From NCBI GenBank assembly GCA_050084985.1, contig JBITNC010000001.1, positions 200,508,001-200,572,000 of the forward strand: a stretch of 64,000 bases of DNA. The letters run 5' to 3'. The translations under genes and the position numbers were made by a program. The DNA comes from Nageia nagi. Taxonomy: Eukaryota; Pinophyta. The notes below the pieces were generated by a model. The model worked only from the letters and a program-made list of their open reading frames with translations, had not been told where the DNA came from and did not search any database. Below, one piece after another: positions 1 to 11,940 of this stretch (the first letter of the stretch is position 1; every line of letters starts with the position of its first letter).

Positions 1-240
1 GGGTTGTGATCATTGAATATAGTAGAGGGGATACCATGGAGCTTGAAAATTTTATCAATAAAATTTAATCCACATTAACAACTTTGTATGGATGAGCTAT
101 GGATAAAAACTATTCATATATAGATATCTTATCCATCACCTCCATGATAAAAGATTTCCCATACAATTTTAGAAGACCTTGGATGAAATCCATTGAGATA
201 TTAGTCAAGTTTATTGGGATGTTATTTATAGTCTTTTTCT
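1..240 (-). pseudogene. Chromovirus integrase fragment
   Basis: Read on the minus strand, this stretch gives integrase-core text including NISMDFIQGL and a later HPYKVVNVD block. These match the first catalytic Asp region and the following part of a Ty3/gypsy chromovirus integrase. The nucleotide sequence is clearly related to the integrase regions of the two other chromoviruses in this window (about 3780-4010 and 40630-40860), so this is a third member of the same family. It is cut by the window edge and carries several in-frame stops. The IVSDRD block expected for the second catalytic Asp is not readable. Confidence 0.75.
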
Positions 241-840
241 TAATACAACTTTATCTTGGTAGTTTTCATATGCCTCTCTTTAATTATTTTTTATATATTT
301 TTTTATTTTATTCCACCTACCAAACATAGCATAAATGTTAAATATAGGCACATACATATTTGAGAGAAGGGAAAAATTGTTGATCTATTATGCATATTAG
401 CAAAAAAAACACTTGTCTTATTAATGCTCCCATATTTTTAATATATGTATATCAAGGTTGTTATCGTAATTGCATGCAAAATAAATGGCCCAAACCAAAC
501 ACCCTTACTGGATCTCTTTTGTAAGGTTTGTTGTTCATGTTAGAATTCATACATTACTATTGGAAATCAAGTCAATATACTTGCTAGAAAAACCTTAAAC
601 TTGTGCATCTTATATGCCAAAATTTAGGTTGAAACATTACCTACCAAGCTTGACCCAATGTGCATTCTAGATTTACTAAGTGTAAGGTTGGAAATATTTT
701 CTAGATAAATGTGTTAATGAGGGAGTGTTCATCTCTAAACTATATCGTATAGATATTGTATAATGTGTGATATTTCTTACTTTGTATGTTGTATTGATTT
801 TTATTTTTTTGTATGAGGAAAATGTTTATCTAAAATTTTG
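241..840. other. AT-rich non-coding stretch
   Basis: I see no coding frame, RNA gene or element boundary here. The chromovirus integrase similarity fades near 240 and AT-rich sequence follows. Confidence 0.5.
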
Positions 841-986
841 CATGATGTTATTTATAATAACAATTTAGGAATATGATGTTAAATATTAATATTACTAACA
901 CCTTATGATAATACATGATGTTATTTATAATAATAATTTAGGAATATGATGTTAAATTTTAATATTACTAACACCTTATGATAATA
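841..986. repeat. 73-bp tandem duplication
   Basis: A 73-bp unit beginning CATGATGTTATTTATAATAA occurs twice head to tail (841-913 and 914-986) with about two mismatches. The high identity suggests a fairly recent local duplication. Confidence 0.9.
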
Positions 987-1170
987 TACTCACTATGTTG
1001 CTATGATATGAGTAAACTATTAAGCCTCACAAGTTATATTGGAGTATTATGATATGGTAGATAATAGTATTCCTTTGTGGTGAAAATTATGTTTTATAAA
1101 GTATGAAAAAAATGTACCATGCTGTTATGTAATTTATTTCATACAAGTTCTCTATTAGTAAGGCATCAAT

Positions 1171-1512
1171 TGAAATGTCCTACTTTATAATACAAAATAG
1201 AATCCAAATTTCACACCAATTTGTTTTTACTTAATGATTCAACTTGAATGACAACAACATTAACCATTTCAAAAAAATATAAATCTAATGTAAAAAATAT
1301 CATTTTTCAAGTGTTCAACATTCATATCAAATTAAAAGTAATCACTATTTTGAGATATTTGTTAAACATAACATCATATTCCTTTAAAATACAATCATGG
1401 AAAATAAATACATATTTCTAATATAAAGTTTGATATACACTTAATTCAAAAGTATAACTCATTTTCATTTAATATAGGTATGAATCTTTTCAATTCACAA
1501 TTCATTAAATAA
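1171..1512 (-). repeat. LTR-end repeat R1, copy 1
   Basis: Beginning at TGAAATGTCCTAC, about 340 bp matches 58311-58652 in the same orientation. The second copy starts right beside a primer-binding-site-like sequence, so both are best read as the terminal part of an LTR of a minus-strand element. Here the flank (CATCAAT) has no primer site, so this copy would be the outer edge of a 3' LTR or a solo fragment. The other end of the LTR was not found. Confidence 0.5.
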
Positions 1513-2259
1513 AGTGTTGATATGTGTTTTGGTACACTTAGGTTTTTGGTCTAAATGAACTAAATACATATAAATATTTATATATGTATTATCTAAGCTA
1601 AATAACTTAAATAAAAATATATGAATAATGAAAAAATAATTGATGTTAGAATGTAAAATGAATGCACACATTAAAGAGAAAAGAATAAAGTGTAGGATAA
1701 ATACTTGTGTGTTCTTACTTGTAGCATAGTTGAGAATATATAGGATGAACTTGTCAAAGATATGTGATCTTGCTGTATGAACCCCATGACCAACTATAAA
1801 AAGAATCCCATCATGGGTGCTAGGCTCTAAGAACTCAATATGGGTGCACACTTGAGTGTGAGCACTAACATTCTGATAGAATAAGGGCTTACAACAAGGA
1901 TCAATGATAGTAGATACGATGATAACATAAATCAAGCATATGATCATAAATATGGATGAAAAATAATTTCTTGAGTGATAACAAGATTCTAATATTAATA
2001 GGTAGCATTTAAAAATATTCAAGTTCAGGGTACTAGTTATTGAAATGTAATCTTGACATGCTTTCCCCTGGTTAGAGATAATTATATTTATATTAGGTAT
2101 GATATAACCATTTGACCCATTGTATATAGGTTGGATCTTTCTTGGTGTACCTAACATAAAAATAAGAATATAACCTAAGAAATATGTGATAATGGGGTAA
2201 AATATGATTGAGTATGTATGTAAAGTTGCATCTAAGTGGGACCATGTTAAGGGGACCAC
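1495..2259 (-). CDS. Unassigned 254-codon open frame
   Basis: I do not recognise this product. The frame is open for 254 codons in DNA of roughly 70% AT, where a stop is expected about every 13 codons. The first codon of the open stretch is GTG, directly downstream of an in-frame TGA; the first internal ATG lies about 35 codons in, so the true start is unclear. The translation is rich in Ile, Leu, Phe and Tyr, with stretches that could span a membrane (around residues 15-35, 100-120 and 190-225), but AT-rich DNA gives such residues by chance. The only less biased part is a central block containing HDGILFIVGHGVHTARSH. Its 3' end overlaps LTR-end repeat R1. It could be an exon of a decayed element, a de novo frame, or chance. 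Confidence 0.25.
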   Translation of the reverse strand: MVPLTWSHLDATLHTYSIIFYPIITYFLGYILIFMLGTPRKIQPIYNGSNGYIIPNINIIISNQGKACQDYISITSTLNLNIFKCYLLILESCYHSRNYFSSIFMIICLIYVIIVSTIIDPCCKPLFYQNVSAHTQVCTHIEFLEPSTHDGILFIVGHGVHTARSHIFDKFILYILNYATSKNTQVFILHFILFSLMCAFILHSNINYFFIIHIFLFKLFSLDNTYINIYMYLVHLDQKPKCTKTHINTLFNEL

Positions 2260-2529
2260 TTTTAGGTGTCAATAGATGGCCCCTTTGTAATTATTATGAA
2301 ATTTAATATTGAATGATATTATGCTTACAAATTAAGTAAAGGTAAAGATAAGAAAAATTTTATAGTTCCTTGCTTTAGCTATAAGACTATCTGAATCATC
2401 AAGGATTGGTGATGTATGTTGCCCCCTTTTTGCCTTAGTTGTAAGATGTAATGCATTTCATGAAGTAGAATAAACCAAGAGAAAATAATAAAACCTAAAA
2501 ATGAGAGGGATAACATACCACTTATAATC

Positions 2530-2917
2530 TATTAAAAACCTACAAGTTCCTAAATGAGATTCAAACCAAATAATAGTAAAATATGAACTAAATGTAATTC
2601 AATCTCACAACCATAAGTAACATAAATATGAATAAAAAAGATAGTAATAGAATCACTTATTAAATAACCAAAATGAATTATGAGCCACTTAAAGGGGGCT
2701 ACCTCCTTATAACTCAAACAATATATTTTTCTAGATCCTAACTATTCTATTCCATACATATTTATAATCCACCTACCCTAACCTTAATCGATCATTCAAT
2801 ACAAAATGGAAATTCACCTTATAGATATGTTGATCCACATTAAATTTAATATAAGATGATATTATAATTAATTAACTACTATAGTCTAAGTAAATATTAG
2901 GATATGGGATCCTAACA
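2530..2917 (-). repeat. Chromovirus 1 3' LTR
   Basis: It matches 16301-16691 along its whole length. On the minus strand it starts TGTTAGGATCC, just after a purine-rich tract, and should end TCCTAACA; that outer end has decayed (reads TTTTTAATA). Inner and outer ends form an inverted repeat TGTTAGGA/TCCTAACA, better seen in the other LTRs of the family. Confidence 0.85.
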
Positions 2918-5044
2918 TGCCACCCATATTAAAAGAGATCTTTTTCCTCAAAGCCAAAAATTAGGAAATTATTGCTGAAGCTAGTGGAGTGTCTTCCGAG
3001 TTACATCTTTAAGAGCTAATCTATGCCATTGGATAACAACTTTAGTAATAGTGCATTTGTGAACCTAGAATGTATGTTGGTATAGAATAGCCTTAGGTTC
3101 AACTATGATGGATGCCTCCTTAGTGAATTTAGGTAGTTCAGTTTGAAATATGGCTTGAGAATCTAGGACTTGCTTAAGAAAGGAGACATAAAAAATATGA
3201 TGAATTTTTGATGATGCTAGGAGTGCCAACTTATATGTTGTAGGGAAAATAAGTTGGAGTATTTTATAAGGTTCATAAAATTATGGGGCCAATTTTTGGG
3301 GACCATTTAATTTGAGATATGTCTGTCGGTATGGTTGAAGCTACAAGAAAATCATGTCTCCTTCTTGTAACTACCTTTCAACCTATTATTGATTAGCCTA
3401 TTATTTCATTCAATGCTAAGACACTTGAAGATTCTCTTAAAGGATGCAAATGATGTCTTCTTGATTGGTTAAGGTGGTGTCTACTTCATGGATATCAGTG
3501 CTACTTAGGATATAAGAGATGATCATGGGCAGAGATTGGCCATACAAGGCTTCATAGGGAGTCATCCTTATAGAAGTATGATATGAAGTATTATACCACC
3601 ATTCTCCTAAGGGAAGCCATTTAACCCAATGGACCAGTTGGGCTAATGCAAAATAACAAAGATATATTTCCAAGCATTTATTAACAATATTGGTCTAGCC
3701 ATCTATCTTAGGATGATAAGATGAGATCATATTGAGTTGAGTACCTTGAAGTTTAAAGGATTCTTACTAAAATTTACTAGTGAATGCCAGATCATGATCA
3801 CTAATGATGGCAAATGACATACCATGGAGTTTGAAAATATTTTTTACAAAGAGTTATGCAACATTGATATCCTTGTATGATGTGCCAAGGGGAAAAAGTG
3901 CACATACTTGGAAAGTCAATCCACTAATACTATGATAATAACTTTCCCATATGATTTTAGAAGGTCTTTAATAAAATACATTGATATATCTATCCAAGTT
4001 CACTTAGGTATGGGTAGAGGCTGAAGTAATCATGGGGTGCCCACTATCTCACCTTTCTATCATTAATAAACATCACACTCGAATATAAACATCTTGATGT
4101 ATTATTTCATACCTGGCTAATAAAAGGAGAGGAGAACTCATCGATAGGTTTTTAGAAACCTATAATGGATAGTTGTTGGTGTAGAATGCAATCTTAAAGT
4201 ATCATCTCATGATATGAAGAGTTTGTAGGCAATGTAATACAAAATTTGAATCATAGAGTTTCCTCATACCAAGAAAAGCAGGGTTTTGTTGTTGGATCAT
4301 TATGTAGGTATTGAATCACTGATTAGGTAAAGCTATTCTTGATCCATTCTTATTTAAGCTAGTCAAGCCATTAAGGAAATGGGGATGAAAGAGCTTAAAG
4401 TTTTATGGAATCCTCAAATTTATGAGAAAGAACATCAACAACTACATTCTCACTACCCTTTCTATACACAATCTCATAGTCATACCCTAAGCATTTAGGA
4501 ATTCACTTTTGTTGTTTAGGGGTGGAGATGTGTTATTCTAAGCAGTATTTTAAACTATGGTGGTCTATTTTGATGATAAAATGATGGCCAATGAGGTAGG
4601 ATCTCTAACATTGAATGACATGAATAATTGCAAGAATTTCTTTTTCATAGATGGATTTAGCCAAATTTCTACCTGAGATGTCCTTGCTTGTGAAATCCAA
4701 GGGTTTCCCTTCTTACATTAGCATAGCTTCAATTACAACTCCAAAAGAATCACTCTTAATGATGAATATCTTGGATAAATTTGGTATGGATAATATCAAG
4801 GTAGAGCACATGGTAGCCTTCAGTTAATGAAAGGATTCTTCTATAGCTGCTAACCAATTAAAGGAATTTTTCTTGAGTAAATCCATGAGTGGTGCTACAA
4901 TCTTTACATAATATTTCACAAACTTATGGTAATACCCTATCAATCTAAGTAAATAATATAAGCCTTAAAGGATTTGTGAAGAGGCCATATTTGCATATAC
5001 TCAATCTTCAATGAGTCCACCTTGACATATTCTTTTGAAATAAT
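2918..5044 (-). pseudogene. Chromovirus 1 pol, 3' part (RT end, RNase H, IN, chromodomain)
   Basis: This is the downstream half of the interrupted polyprotein. Next to the nested insertion, minus-strand reading gives HIISKEYVKVDSLKI, the RT segment that follows the YxDD loop. Integrase is clearest at 3437-3673, with WVKWLPLGEWWYNTSYHTS and the MTPYEALYG block typical of the region after the catalytic Glu. A C-terminal chromodomain is readable at about 2963-3130 (KVVIQWHRLALKDVT, then a FPNF block), with the usual WE after the DAT/DVT motif changed. A chromodomain guides integration by binding modified histones in this group. Stops occur in every domain, so no functional protein is expected. 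The RT half upstream of the break lies at 13645 and beyond. Confidence 0.85.
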
Positions 5045-5049
5045 GTGTT
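5045..5049. other. Target-site duplication of Tat-A, left
   Basis: GTGTT lies immediately before the LTR and pairs with GTGTC at 13640-13644. The uninterrupted chromovirus 2 reads GTGTC at the same place, so the left copy has mutated. Confidence 0.85.
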
Positions 5050-5668
5050 TGTAGATGCCTAAATTTTTTTTCTTATATTAAATAATTCATTTTATAGCAT
5101 CAAGGAATATTTATTGTAAAAAGGGGTAAATTTTACCTAAGGCAATGTAATCAATGTAATGGATAGTTATATAATGTAAACCATGTCAAATATCAAGAAA
5201 TACACCACAAATAATGTAATATGCAATGATCCAAGAATAAAAGAGGATCAAAACATTGCTATAAAAGAATATCAAAGGTAACATAATTGACAATCAGTAG
5301 ATATCAAGAGAGAAAGATTAAAACATGCAAGATCATTCCATCCAACCAATAATGATGTTTTGTAACACCATATCCACATATATCTATTAAATCCTTCATC
5401 CTAGTTCTCACAAATTTATTTTTATTCATAGATCTACATCTTTCATGCTACTAATGATGTGCTCTTAGGTAGTTGGCAATGTTCATTCCTTATGGTATGT
5501 TAAGGCAATTAATGTATGATCTCTATTATTTCATGTTGATATAGATCTGATTAAGGTACATAATTTATTATGTTCCTTTGATGCTATATTTTTTATATAT
5601 GTTTCAATAAATATATTATAGGTAAATAGTGCTACAATTTATTATTTATGCATTATTTGAGGTCTACA
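5050..5668 (+). repeat. Tat-A 5' LTR
   Basis: 619 bp, TGTAGATGCC to TCTACA, matching 13014-13639. A TATA-like TATAAAAG lies at 5260-5267, conserved at the same offset in the other LTR, and is the best promoter candidate. Confidence 0.92.
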
Positions 5669-5949
5669 TTTTGGTGAACTCAATTGTTTTGATTAATCAT
5701 GCCCTACAAGTAAGATCTCATGAGATTTATGTAAGGGATATACATTATTAGTAGCATAAAAATGGAACAATCTCTATTAATAATAGCATAGATGACTAAG
5801 GAAATGGAAACTCTATGTAGTAAAATAGCATCAATGCAAAGCTTTGATATTAGTTTGTAGTCATTTACATTTCCAACACTAGCTGCAAGGTTAACCAATA
5901 TTGAGAATAGTAATAGATTCTAGCAAAAATAAGAAGACTATGATGGTTT
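5669..5949 (+). promoter_or_regulatory. Tat-A primer-binding region and leader
   Basis: Directly after the LTR comes TTT, then TGGTGAACTC from 5672, in the position of the tRNA primer site. I cannot assign the tRNA with confidence. The rest up to gag is AT-rich leader with no readable frame. Confidence 0.5.
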
Positions 5950-6807
5950 ATTCACCTCACCCTTATTGTATGATATCCATAATTATCCCCTACCACTAGA
6001 GCTTAAGGCCCCCATGTTTGATATGTTTAGTCATGAATAAAACCCAAAGCATCATATTATTAGCTTTCAAGAGGAGTGCTTGTTTAAATTAGGATAAGAG
6101 GAGAAATTGATGGTCAAATTTTTCCCAAGGAGTTTAAAAGGTGACACTATTCAATGGCTTTATAATTTACTAAGAGGATTAATAGATTCATTCAAGTCAT
6201 TGGTAAAATTATTCATGGGTCAATACAAGATAATGTTAAAGAGTAAGGAATTGTTACAAAGTTATGTGCAATGCACCAATGAAATAATGAAATCCTAGAG
6301 AAGTATATTCCAAGATTCAAAAAAGTATGAAAATCTATTCATAGTAAATTGGATGAGAGTGAAATTTATGGCACATATAGCGATTCTATTTTACCAATCA
6401 TTAATTTGCATGCTACAAGTAATAAGAATATTGGATTTGGAGCATTAGTATAAGAATTATGGCAAAAAGATAAAGTTTTGCTTGAGTTAGAAGATCTCAA
6501 GTATACATACAATCCTTACACTAAGGATAATTGAAGAACATATACAAGGATAGAAGATAAGATAATGAATATAGTTGATACACCCATAACTCCTCCTACA
6601 TTGACAAGATTAGCTATGATAAGAGAAAGAATGTATACATTCCCAATTCAACCAAGGTTTATCATTAGAGATATGATAAAAAGAGGTTTATTGTATCCAT
6701 TAGAGAAAATAGCACAAGATGATAATATTCCTATGGAAAAATCTGATGCTTATTGCACTTATCATCAAAGAAAATACCATGCTACAAATTTTTGCAAAGC
6801 ATTATAG
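5950..6807 (+). pseudogene. Tat-A gag
   Basis: The capsid-like core is readable from about 6000. In 6107-6298 the text LMVKFFPRSLKGDTIQWLYN matches the conserved retrotransposon gag core (LFPxSLKGxAxxW). A zinc-knuckle-like motif C-T-Y-H-x6-H-A-T-x3-C lies at about 6742-6795, the CxxHxxxGHxTxxC form seen in Tat gag, with the usual Gly before the second His replaced by Tyr. Stops at several points and at least one frame change interrupt it. Gag would package element RNA in the cytoplasm, but this copy cannot make a full protein. Confidence 0.8.
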
Positions 6808-7179
6808 GTAATGATTTTAGATCTTATTGACCAAGGGAGATATGAAATTGATCAGAAAGATTTATATCTAAAGGTAATAATAAAAATAGTTTTAGTTGAT
6901 AAAGAATTCTATGTTGTATTATGAAAGGGGCTCCCAAGACATTTTCAAAATTTAGTTACTACTAAACAAGTGTGCCACCTATTCCCAAAACTTATAGCAT
7001 GATTGAAAAATTGAAAACTACTCCTACCAAGATTAGTTTGTATGATATCATCTCTACATATTAAATACATAGGGATATAGTATATGCTTTGTTCAAAAAC
7101 GAAACAATCCTTACAAATATATCTACTTCCATGTTTTCAAAAAAGCTTAGATCTATTAAGGAATGTGATGTCATATCTT

Positions 7180-8160
7180 TTTATAGATTTGAAAAGATTA
7201 GTAAATAACTCCTTACTATATGATTAGCTTTGTATTCACACCTATCATATATGGATGGGAGCTAAAAAAAACATTGGTAAATAATGGATTAGTTGTTAAT
7301 GAATGTTCTTATAAATTTTTGATAAACTTCAAGAAAAATGTATAGAGATACCTCCCTTAAAAGTAGCTACATTTAGAATTAGGGCATATGTTAGTTCATC
7401 TAAAAATCCACTTGGGATAGCTATAGTTTTGGTTACAACATGAGTTATAATATTTGAAATTTAGTTTCAAGTTATGGATTTAAAATTTTCATATAACCTA
7501 TTATTAGGAAGACCTTAGCTTCATGATATGGATGCAATCCCATTTATAGTACATAGCAAGTTGAAATTCAAACATCAGGGTGAGGTACATACAATAATTG
7601 GTGATCCAGAACCATATGCCTTATGTAATGCAACAAATTTAGAATAATTCATAATGAATTTTCCTAGATATGATATTGTACCTTTGGAAATAGGTGCACT
7701 TGTAGTAAACATAGAAAAATAGCCTCAAATTGTAGAAACAGGTATGGGAACGTACATATTTGAAAACCTTGATTTGTTCATGTTTGTTAAATATTTGGGA
7801 TGATCAAAAATTTGTAATTTTGAAGGTTGTTAACATTGTGCTATACTACCTAAAGGCCACCAATGGTATGAAAACAATGGAGATGATGGGGAATCTTTCT
7901 TTGTAGCAATGGTATCACCTAGTCCAAGGATATCAATAAAGGATCATGTGATAAATGTAATGAATAAAACCTTTCTATCTCCTTTTGTTCACAAGTGTAT
8001 GAAAGAAAATTATAAAGGATGGGGTTTAGGTAAATCAAAATAAGGAATGCCTTCTTTTCCTACTACTTTAGGAGCTCAAAAAATTAAGAATGGATTGGGT
8101 AGTGATCAGAATACAAAACAAACAATGGGACTATTAAGTTTATAAAAGAATTTAATTTGA
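7180..8160 (+). pseudogene. Tat-A protease and G-patch
   Basis: The end of the aspartic protease is readable around 7470-7610: a NLLLGRP block, then LHDMDAIPF and a GDPEPYALCNA tail typical of Tat proteases, with an in-frame stop where Trp follows GRP. A G-patch-like segment (YKGWGLGKSK) follows at about 8015-8045, with another stop directly after it. The DxGS active-site loop lies in a damaged stretch and I could not place it. No counterpart of the Tat-B WP module is seen between G-patch and RT here. Confidence 0.7.
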
Positions 8161-8539
8161 TTCAACTTTTTGATGATATTAATAAATATTTATGGCTTGA
8201 TGATACTATACCACTTGAGTTTGATTACTTTATTACTGATGATGATATTTTAGAATACTTGGGAGCACATTCATAATTACCTAAATCCAAAAAAAAATAG
8301 AAACCAAGTTACATTCTTAATGAGTACACATTTTTGGATAAGAGGTAAATTTCAATAAAGTGTTTCAGGTTTAATAAGGAGATGATAATACATGTAGCAT
8401 TCAAGGATTAGATGAGTTGCCTCCATTGCTATAGAAAAAGGATGAATTAATATTCTTAGGTGAAGAATTAGCAAATGTTAATATTAGAACAAGTGATGAG
8501 AAAATGTTGTTCAAAGTTGGAGCAACCCTTCCAACACCT

Positions 8540-9769
8540 CAATAAGAAAGGTACAAAAATAAGTTTATTGAAAATCAAAAGAATTTTGCTTGGTCTTATG
8601 ATGATATTTCTTGTCTAGATCGATCTTTTGTTATGCATAATTTACCACTAAAGGAAGGAGCAGAATTAATTAAACAAAAATCAAGAAAGATGAATCCTTC
8701 TAAGGAATTGTTAGTTAATAAAGAAATATAAAAATATTTGAATTCTAGATTTATTAAACCAATTGATTATTTAGAATGGATGGCTAACATTATTCCTATT
8801 ATACAACCTACTAAAGATATAAGGGTTTGTACTGATTTTCATGATATTAATAATGCTTGTCTAAAAGATGATTTTCCATTGCCTAATATTAATATGATTA
8901 TAGATAGTATTATTGATCATGATACTTTATCTTTTAAAGATGGATTTTTGGGATATAATCAAATATTAATCAATTCATTTGATCAATATAAGAATGCTTT
9001 AACTACACCATGGGGAAATTTTTGTTGGAAGGTTATGCCTTTTGAATTAAAAAATGCAAGTGTTACCTACCAAAGGGATATGGTTTCAATGTTCCATTAC
9101 CATAATCATAAATTAGTAAAGGTATATGTTGATGGCATCTTGGTTATATCAAAACAAGGCCAAGACCATTTAGAGGTCCTTGAAGAGGTATTTCAAATTT
9201 TAAAAAGGTATAAGCTTAGACTCAAACCTCAAAAGTATGCTTTTGGTGTTACTTCAATAAAATTGCTTGGATTTATGGTCTCAAAAAGGGGTATTGAGGT
9301 GGATCCTAAGAAGGTAAAAACCATAGTAAGTATGCCAACTCCAAATAACCTCAAGCAACTAAGGAGTCTTCAAGGAAAGATAAATTTGGTAAAAAGATTA
9401 ATTTCTTTACTTGGAGATAAATGTAGGCCATTTACTCATTTGTTGAAAACATTTATCAAGTTTGTGTGGGATGAAAAATGTCAAAAAGCATTTGAGGATA
9501 TAAAACAATACTTATTAAATCCTCCTATCTTAGTACCTATGGATTTTGCAAAGCCAATGTATCTTTATATATCAGCCACTTTGTACCCTTGGGGGGAAAT
9601 ATTGTATCAGAAATATGATGATAATAAAGAAAGGGAAATATACTACCTTAGAAAAACTCTTATTGATTATGTAACTAGATACACGCCCATGGAAAAGGTT
9701 TCCTTTGGTATTGTTTTTGCTATAGAAAAATTGAGGCATTATATTTTATATTATACTACATATCAATAA
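8540..9769 (+). pseudogene. Tat-A reverse transcriptase and degenerate RNase H
   Basis: An open stretch of 343 codons (8738-9769) covers most of RT; upstream, NFAWSYDDISCLD and KMNPSKELL give the RT N-terminus, with one stop. Landmarks are KDIRVCTDFHDINNACLKDDFPLP, LSFKDGFLGYNQI and TPWGNFCWKVMPFEL. The catalytic loop reads VYVDGILVIS, so the second Asp of YVDD is Gly, which should abolish polymerase activity. A degenerate RNase H follows (YLYISATLYPWG, then YTPMEKVSFGIVFAIEKLRHY), as is normal in the Tat lineage. It ends in a stop beside a local duplication. Confidence 0.9.
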
Positions 9770-9891
9770 GAGTTTTTCTTGCATTAACATCAATATTGTA
9801 TCAGAAATATGATGAGAATAAAGAAAGGGAAATATACTACCTTAGAAAAACTCTTATTGATTATATAACTAGATACACACCCATGGAAAAG
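9599..9891 (+). repeat. 99-bp segment duplicated inside Tat-A RNase H region
   Basis: The 99 bp at 9599-9697 (ATATTGTATCAGAAATATGA to ATGGAAAAG) recur at 9793-9891 with about three mismatches, a period of 194 bp. Each end has its own continuation: the first copy continues the RNase H, the second leads into the RRVVKWLMLVQEFDI segment. Confidence 0.9.
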
Positions 9892-10139
9892 TATCTTGTA
9901 GTAAAATAGCACTTATCAAGAAGAGTAGTTAAATGGTTAATGTTAGTGCAAGAATTTGATATTAATGTGGTAAATCAAAAATTCATGAAAGGGTAGGAAA
10001 TTATAGAATTGATAGAAGAATTCCCTCAAAATGATGGTATAGTGGTAAAAAAAGAGTTCCTAGATGAGTATGATGAGGGTTCACATAGCCAACAACATGC
10101 AATACTGACATAAGGTACCAATGAAATGATATTGAAGAA

Positions 10140-10793
10140 ATGATATTTCTAGATGAGTTTGTGTGCTACATGGAGGATGGACCTACATCTTGGACCCTAT
10201 ATTTTGATGGATCTAAGTGTTCTTATGAAGTGAAGGTAGGTATTATTTTAGTGTCACCTACCAATGAGGTAATTATTATGGCTTATAAACTTGAATTTGA
10301 GTGCACCAATAACATCGGAGAGTATGAAGATCTGATTTTAGGATTAAAAGCAACTATAACCTTAAATTTAAAAGATTTAGAGATCTATGATGATTCACAA
10401 CTTATGGTAAATCAAATGAATGATACATATAATAGAAAGGATGAAAAGTTAAACCCATATAAGATAGTGGTTACTGAGTTGCTTGATGAGTTTAATAGGT
10501 ACACTACTTAGAATATCCCAAGAACTAATAACATGTATGCAGATGTAATGAAAAGTGTAGCTTCATTAGCACCAATTAAGATAGAAGATGAAGAAACTAT
10601 CCTCAAGATTCAAAAGCTTGGTATACATTCTTACCTTGATAGCATAGATGAAGTACATACATGCCACCTTGATATAGAGAGTGACCCTCAACAATGGTAT
10701 GTTGATATTTACAATTATTTAAAAGATCAAACAATTCCACCAAGTTTTGATAGAAATGAAAAAGTTAGATTAGGAAAACTGTTAAGTAGGTGA
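10140..10793 (+). pseudogene. Tat-A archaeal-like RNase H and linker
   Basis: One frame runs across 10140-10793 with a single TAG near 10509. The first part holds WTLYFDGSKC and GIILVSPTNE, then NNIGEYEDLILGL and LEIYDDSQLMVNQ: the second RNase H that marks the Tat/Ogre lineage, with the DG, E and DS catalytic landmarks still readable. After the stop, NIPRTNNMYADVMKSVASL is the end of this domain, and the rest is the linker toward integrase (PQQWYVDIYNYL). Confidence 0.85.
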
Positions 10794-11940
10794 TTATTGG
10801 TGAAGTATTATATAGAAGGTCATTTGATGGAGCTTTGTTGAGATGTCTAATACAACATGAAATAACAACAACATTAGAATAAGCATATGATGGGTTGTGT
10901 GGAGGACACTTCTATGTAAAAACATTATATACTAAGCTTTTACAAATTGGGTACTATTGGTATACAATGGAGGAGGATTCTAGAATCATGTTAAAACTTA
11001 TTTACAATGCCAAAAGCATGCAAATTTGGAGAAACAATTAACTCAAGAGTTGAATTCCATAATTTCACCATGATTGTTTGCATTATGAGGCATAGATTTG
11101 ATTAGGCTTATCAATCCACACTCAAGAGAAGGTCACAAATTTATTATCATAGCTAAAAAGTTCACTACAAAATGGGTTAAAGCTATTCTAATGAAATCAG
11201 TTACACAAGATAAGATCATTTCCTTCTTGATAAAGAATATCATAACCAAGTTTGTGGTGCCAAAAAGGTTGATCATGGATAATGGGCCAAATTTTAAAGG
11301 TAAATACATGAAAGCCTTTTTTAAAAGTTTCACATTGCTCAAACATTTTCTTTAGTTCATTACCCTTAAGGAATTGGTCAAGTGTAAGAATCAAATAAAA
11401 CTATAAAGAGCATTTTATCAAAAACTTGGTATAAATACAAGGTATATTGACATGAAAAGTTACCTTATGCACTTTTGTCATGCAGAACCAGTATTAGAAT
11501 AGCCATTGGGGTAACACCATTTTCATTAGTCTATGGAGATGAGCTTGTAGTACCATTAGAGTTGGAGTTACCATCCTTATGAATTTCATTACAAGGAGAA
11601 ATATTAGATGAATAAGTAAGAAAACATAGGTTGCACCAATTGGAATCACTTGATGAGAAAAGAATAAAGGCAATTGAATATCAGAAAATTTATCATGCAA
11701 AATTGAAAAGGACATTTGGAAAGAAGATCAAACCAAAGGAATTCAAGGTGGGAAATTTGGTACTGAAAGAAAATATTAACAAGACAATTGCAAACAATTA
11801 AGTAAAAGGAAAATTTTAACCAAATTGGCTTGGTCCATTTGTTGTAGTTGAGGGAACAAGATCAAGAGCTTACAAATTATCATCCATGGATGAAAAAGAA
11901 GAACCAAAAATCTTCAATGCCATGCATCTTAAATAATTTT
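10794..11940 (+). pseudogene. Tat-A integrase
   Basis: The zinc-binding part is partly readable (AYDGLCGGHFYVKTLY, then IGYYWYTMEED) across a frameshift. The core retains GIDLIRL with the first Asp near 11090, IMDNGPNFKG with the second Asp around 11275, and ESNKTIKSIL with the Glu near 11390, next to a stop. The C-terminal GVTPFSLVYGDE block and the NWLGPFVVVEG end follow to about 11940. The frame changes at least twice. All three catalytic acids survive at nucleotide level, but no intact protein can be made. Confidence 0.85.

Noticed and set aside
11133-11394. Minus-strand open frames over Tat-A integrase
   Set aside because: They are reverse-strand shadows of the integrase core and have no motif of their own.
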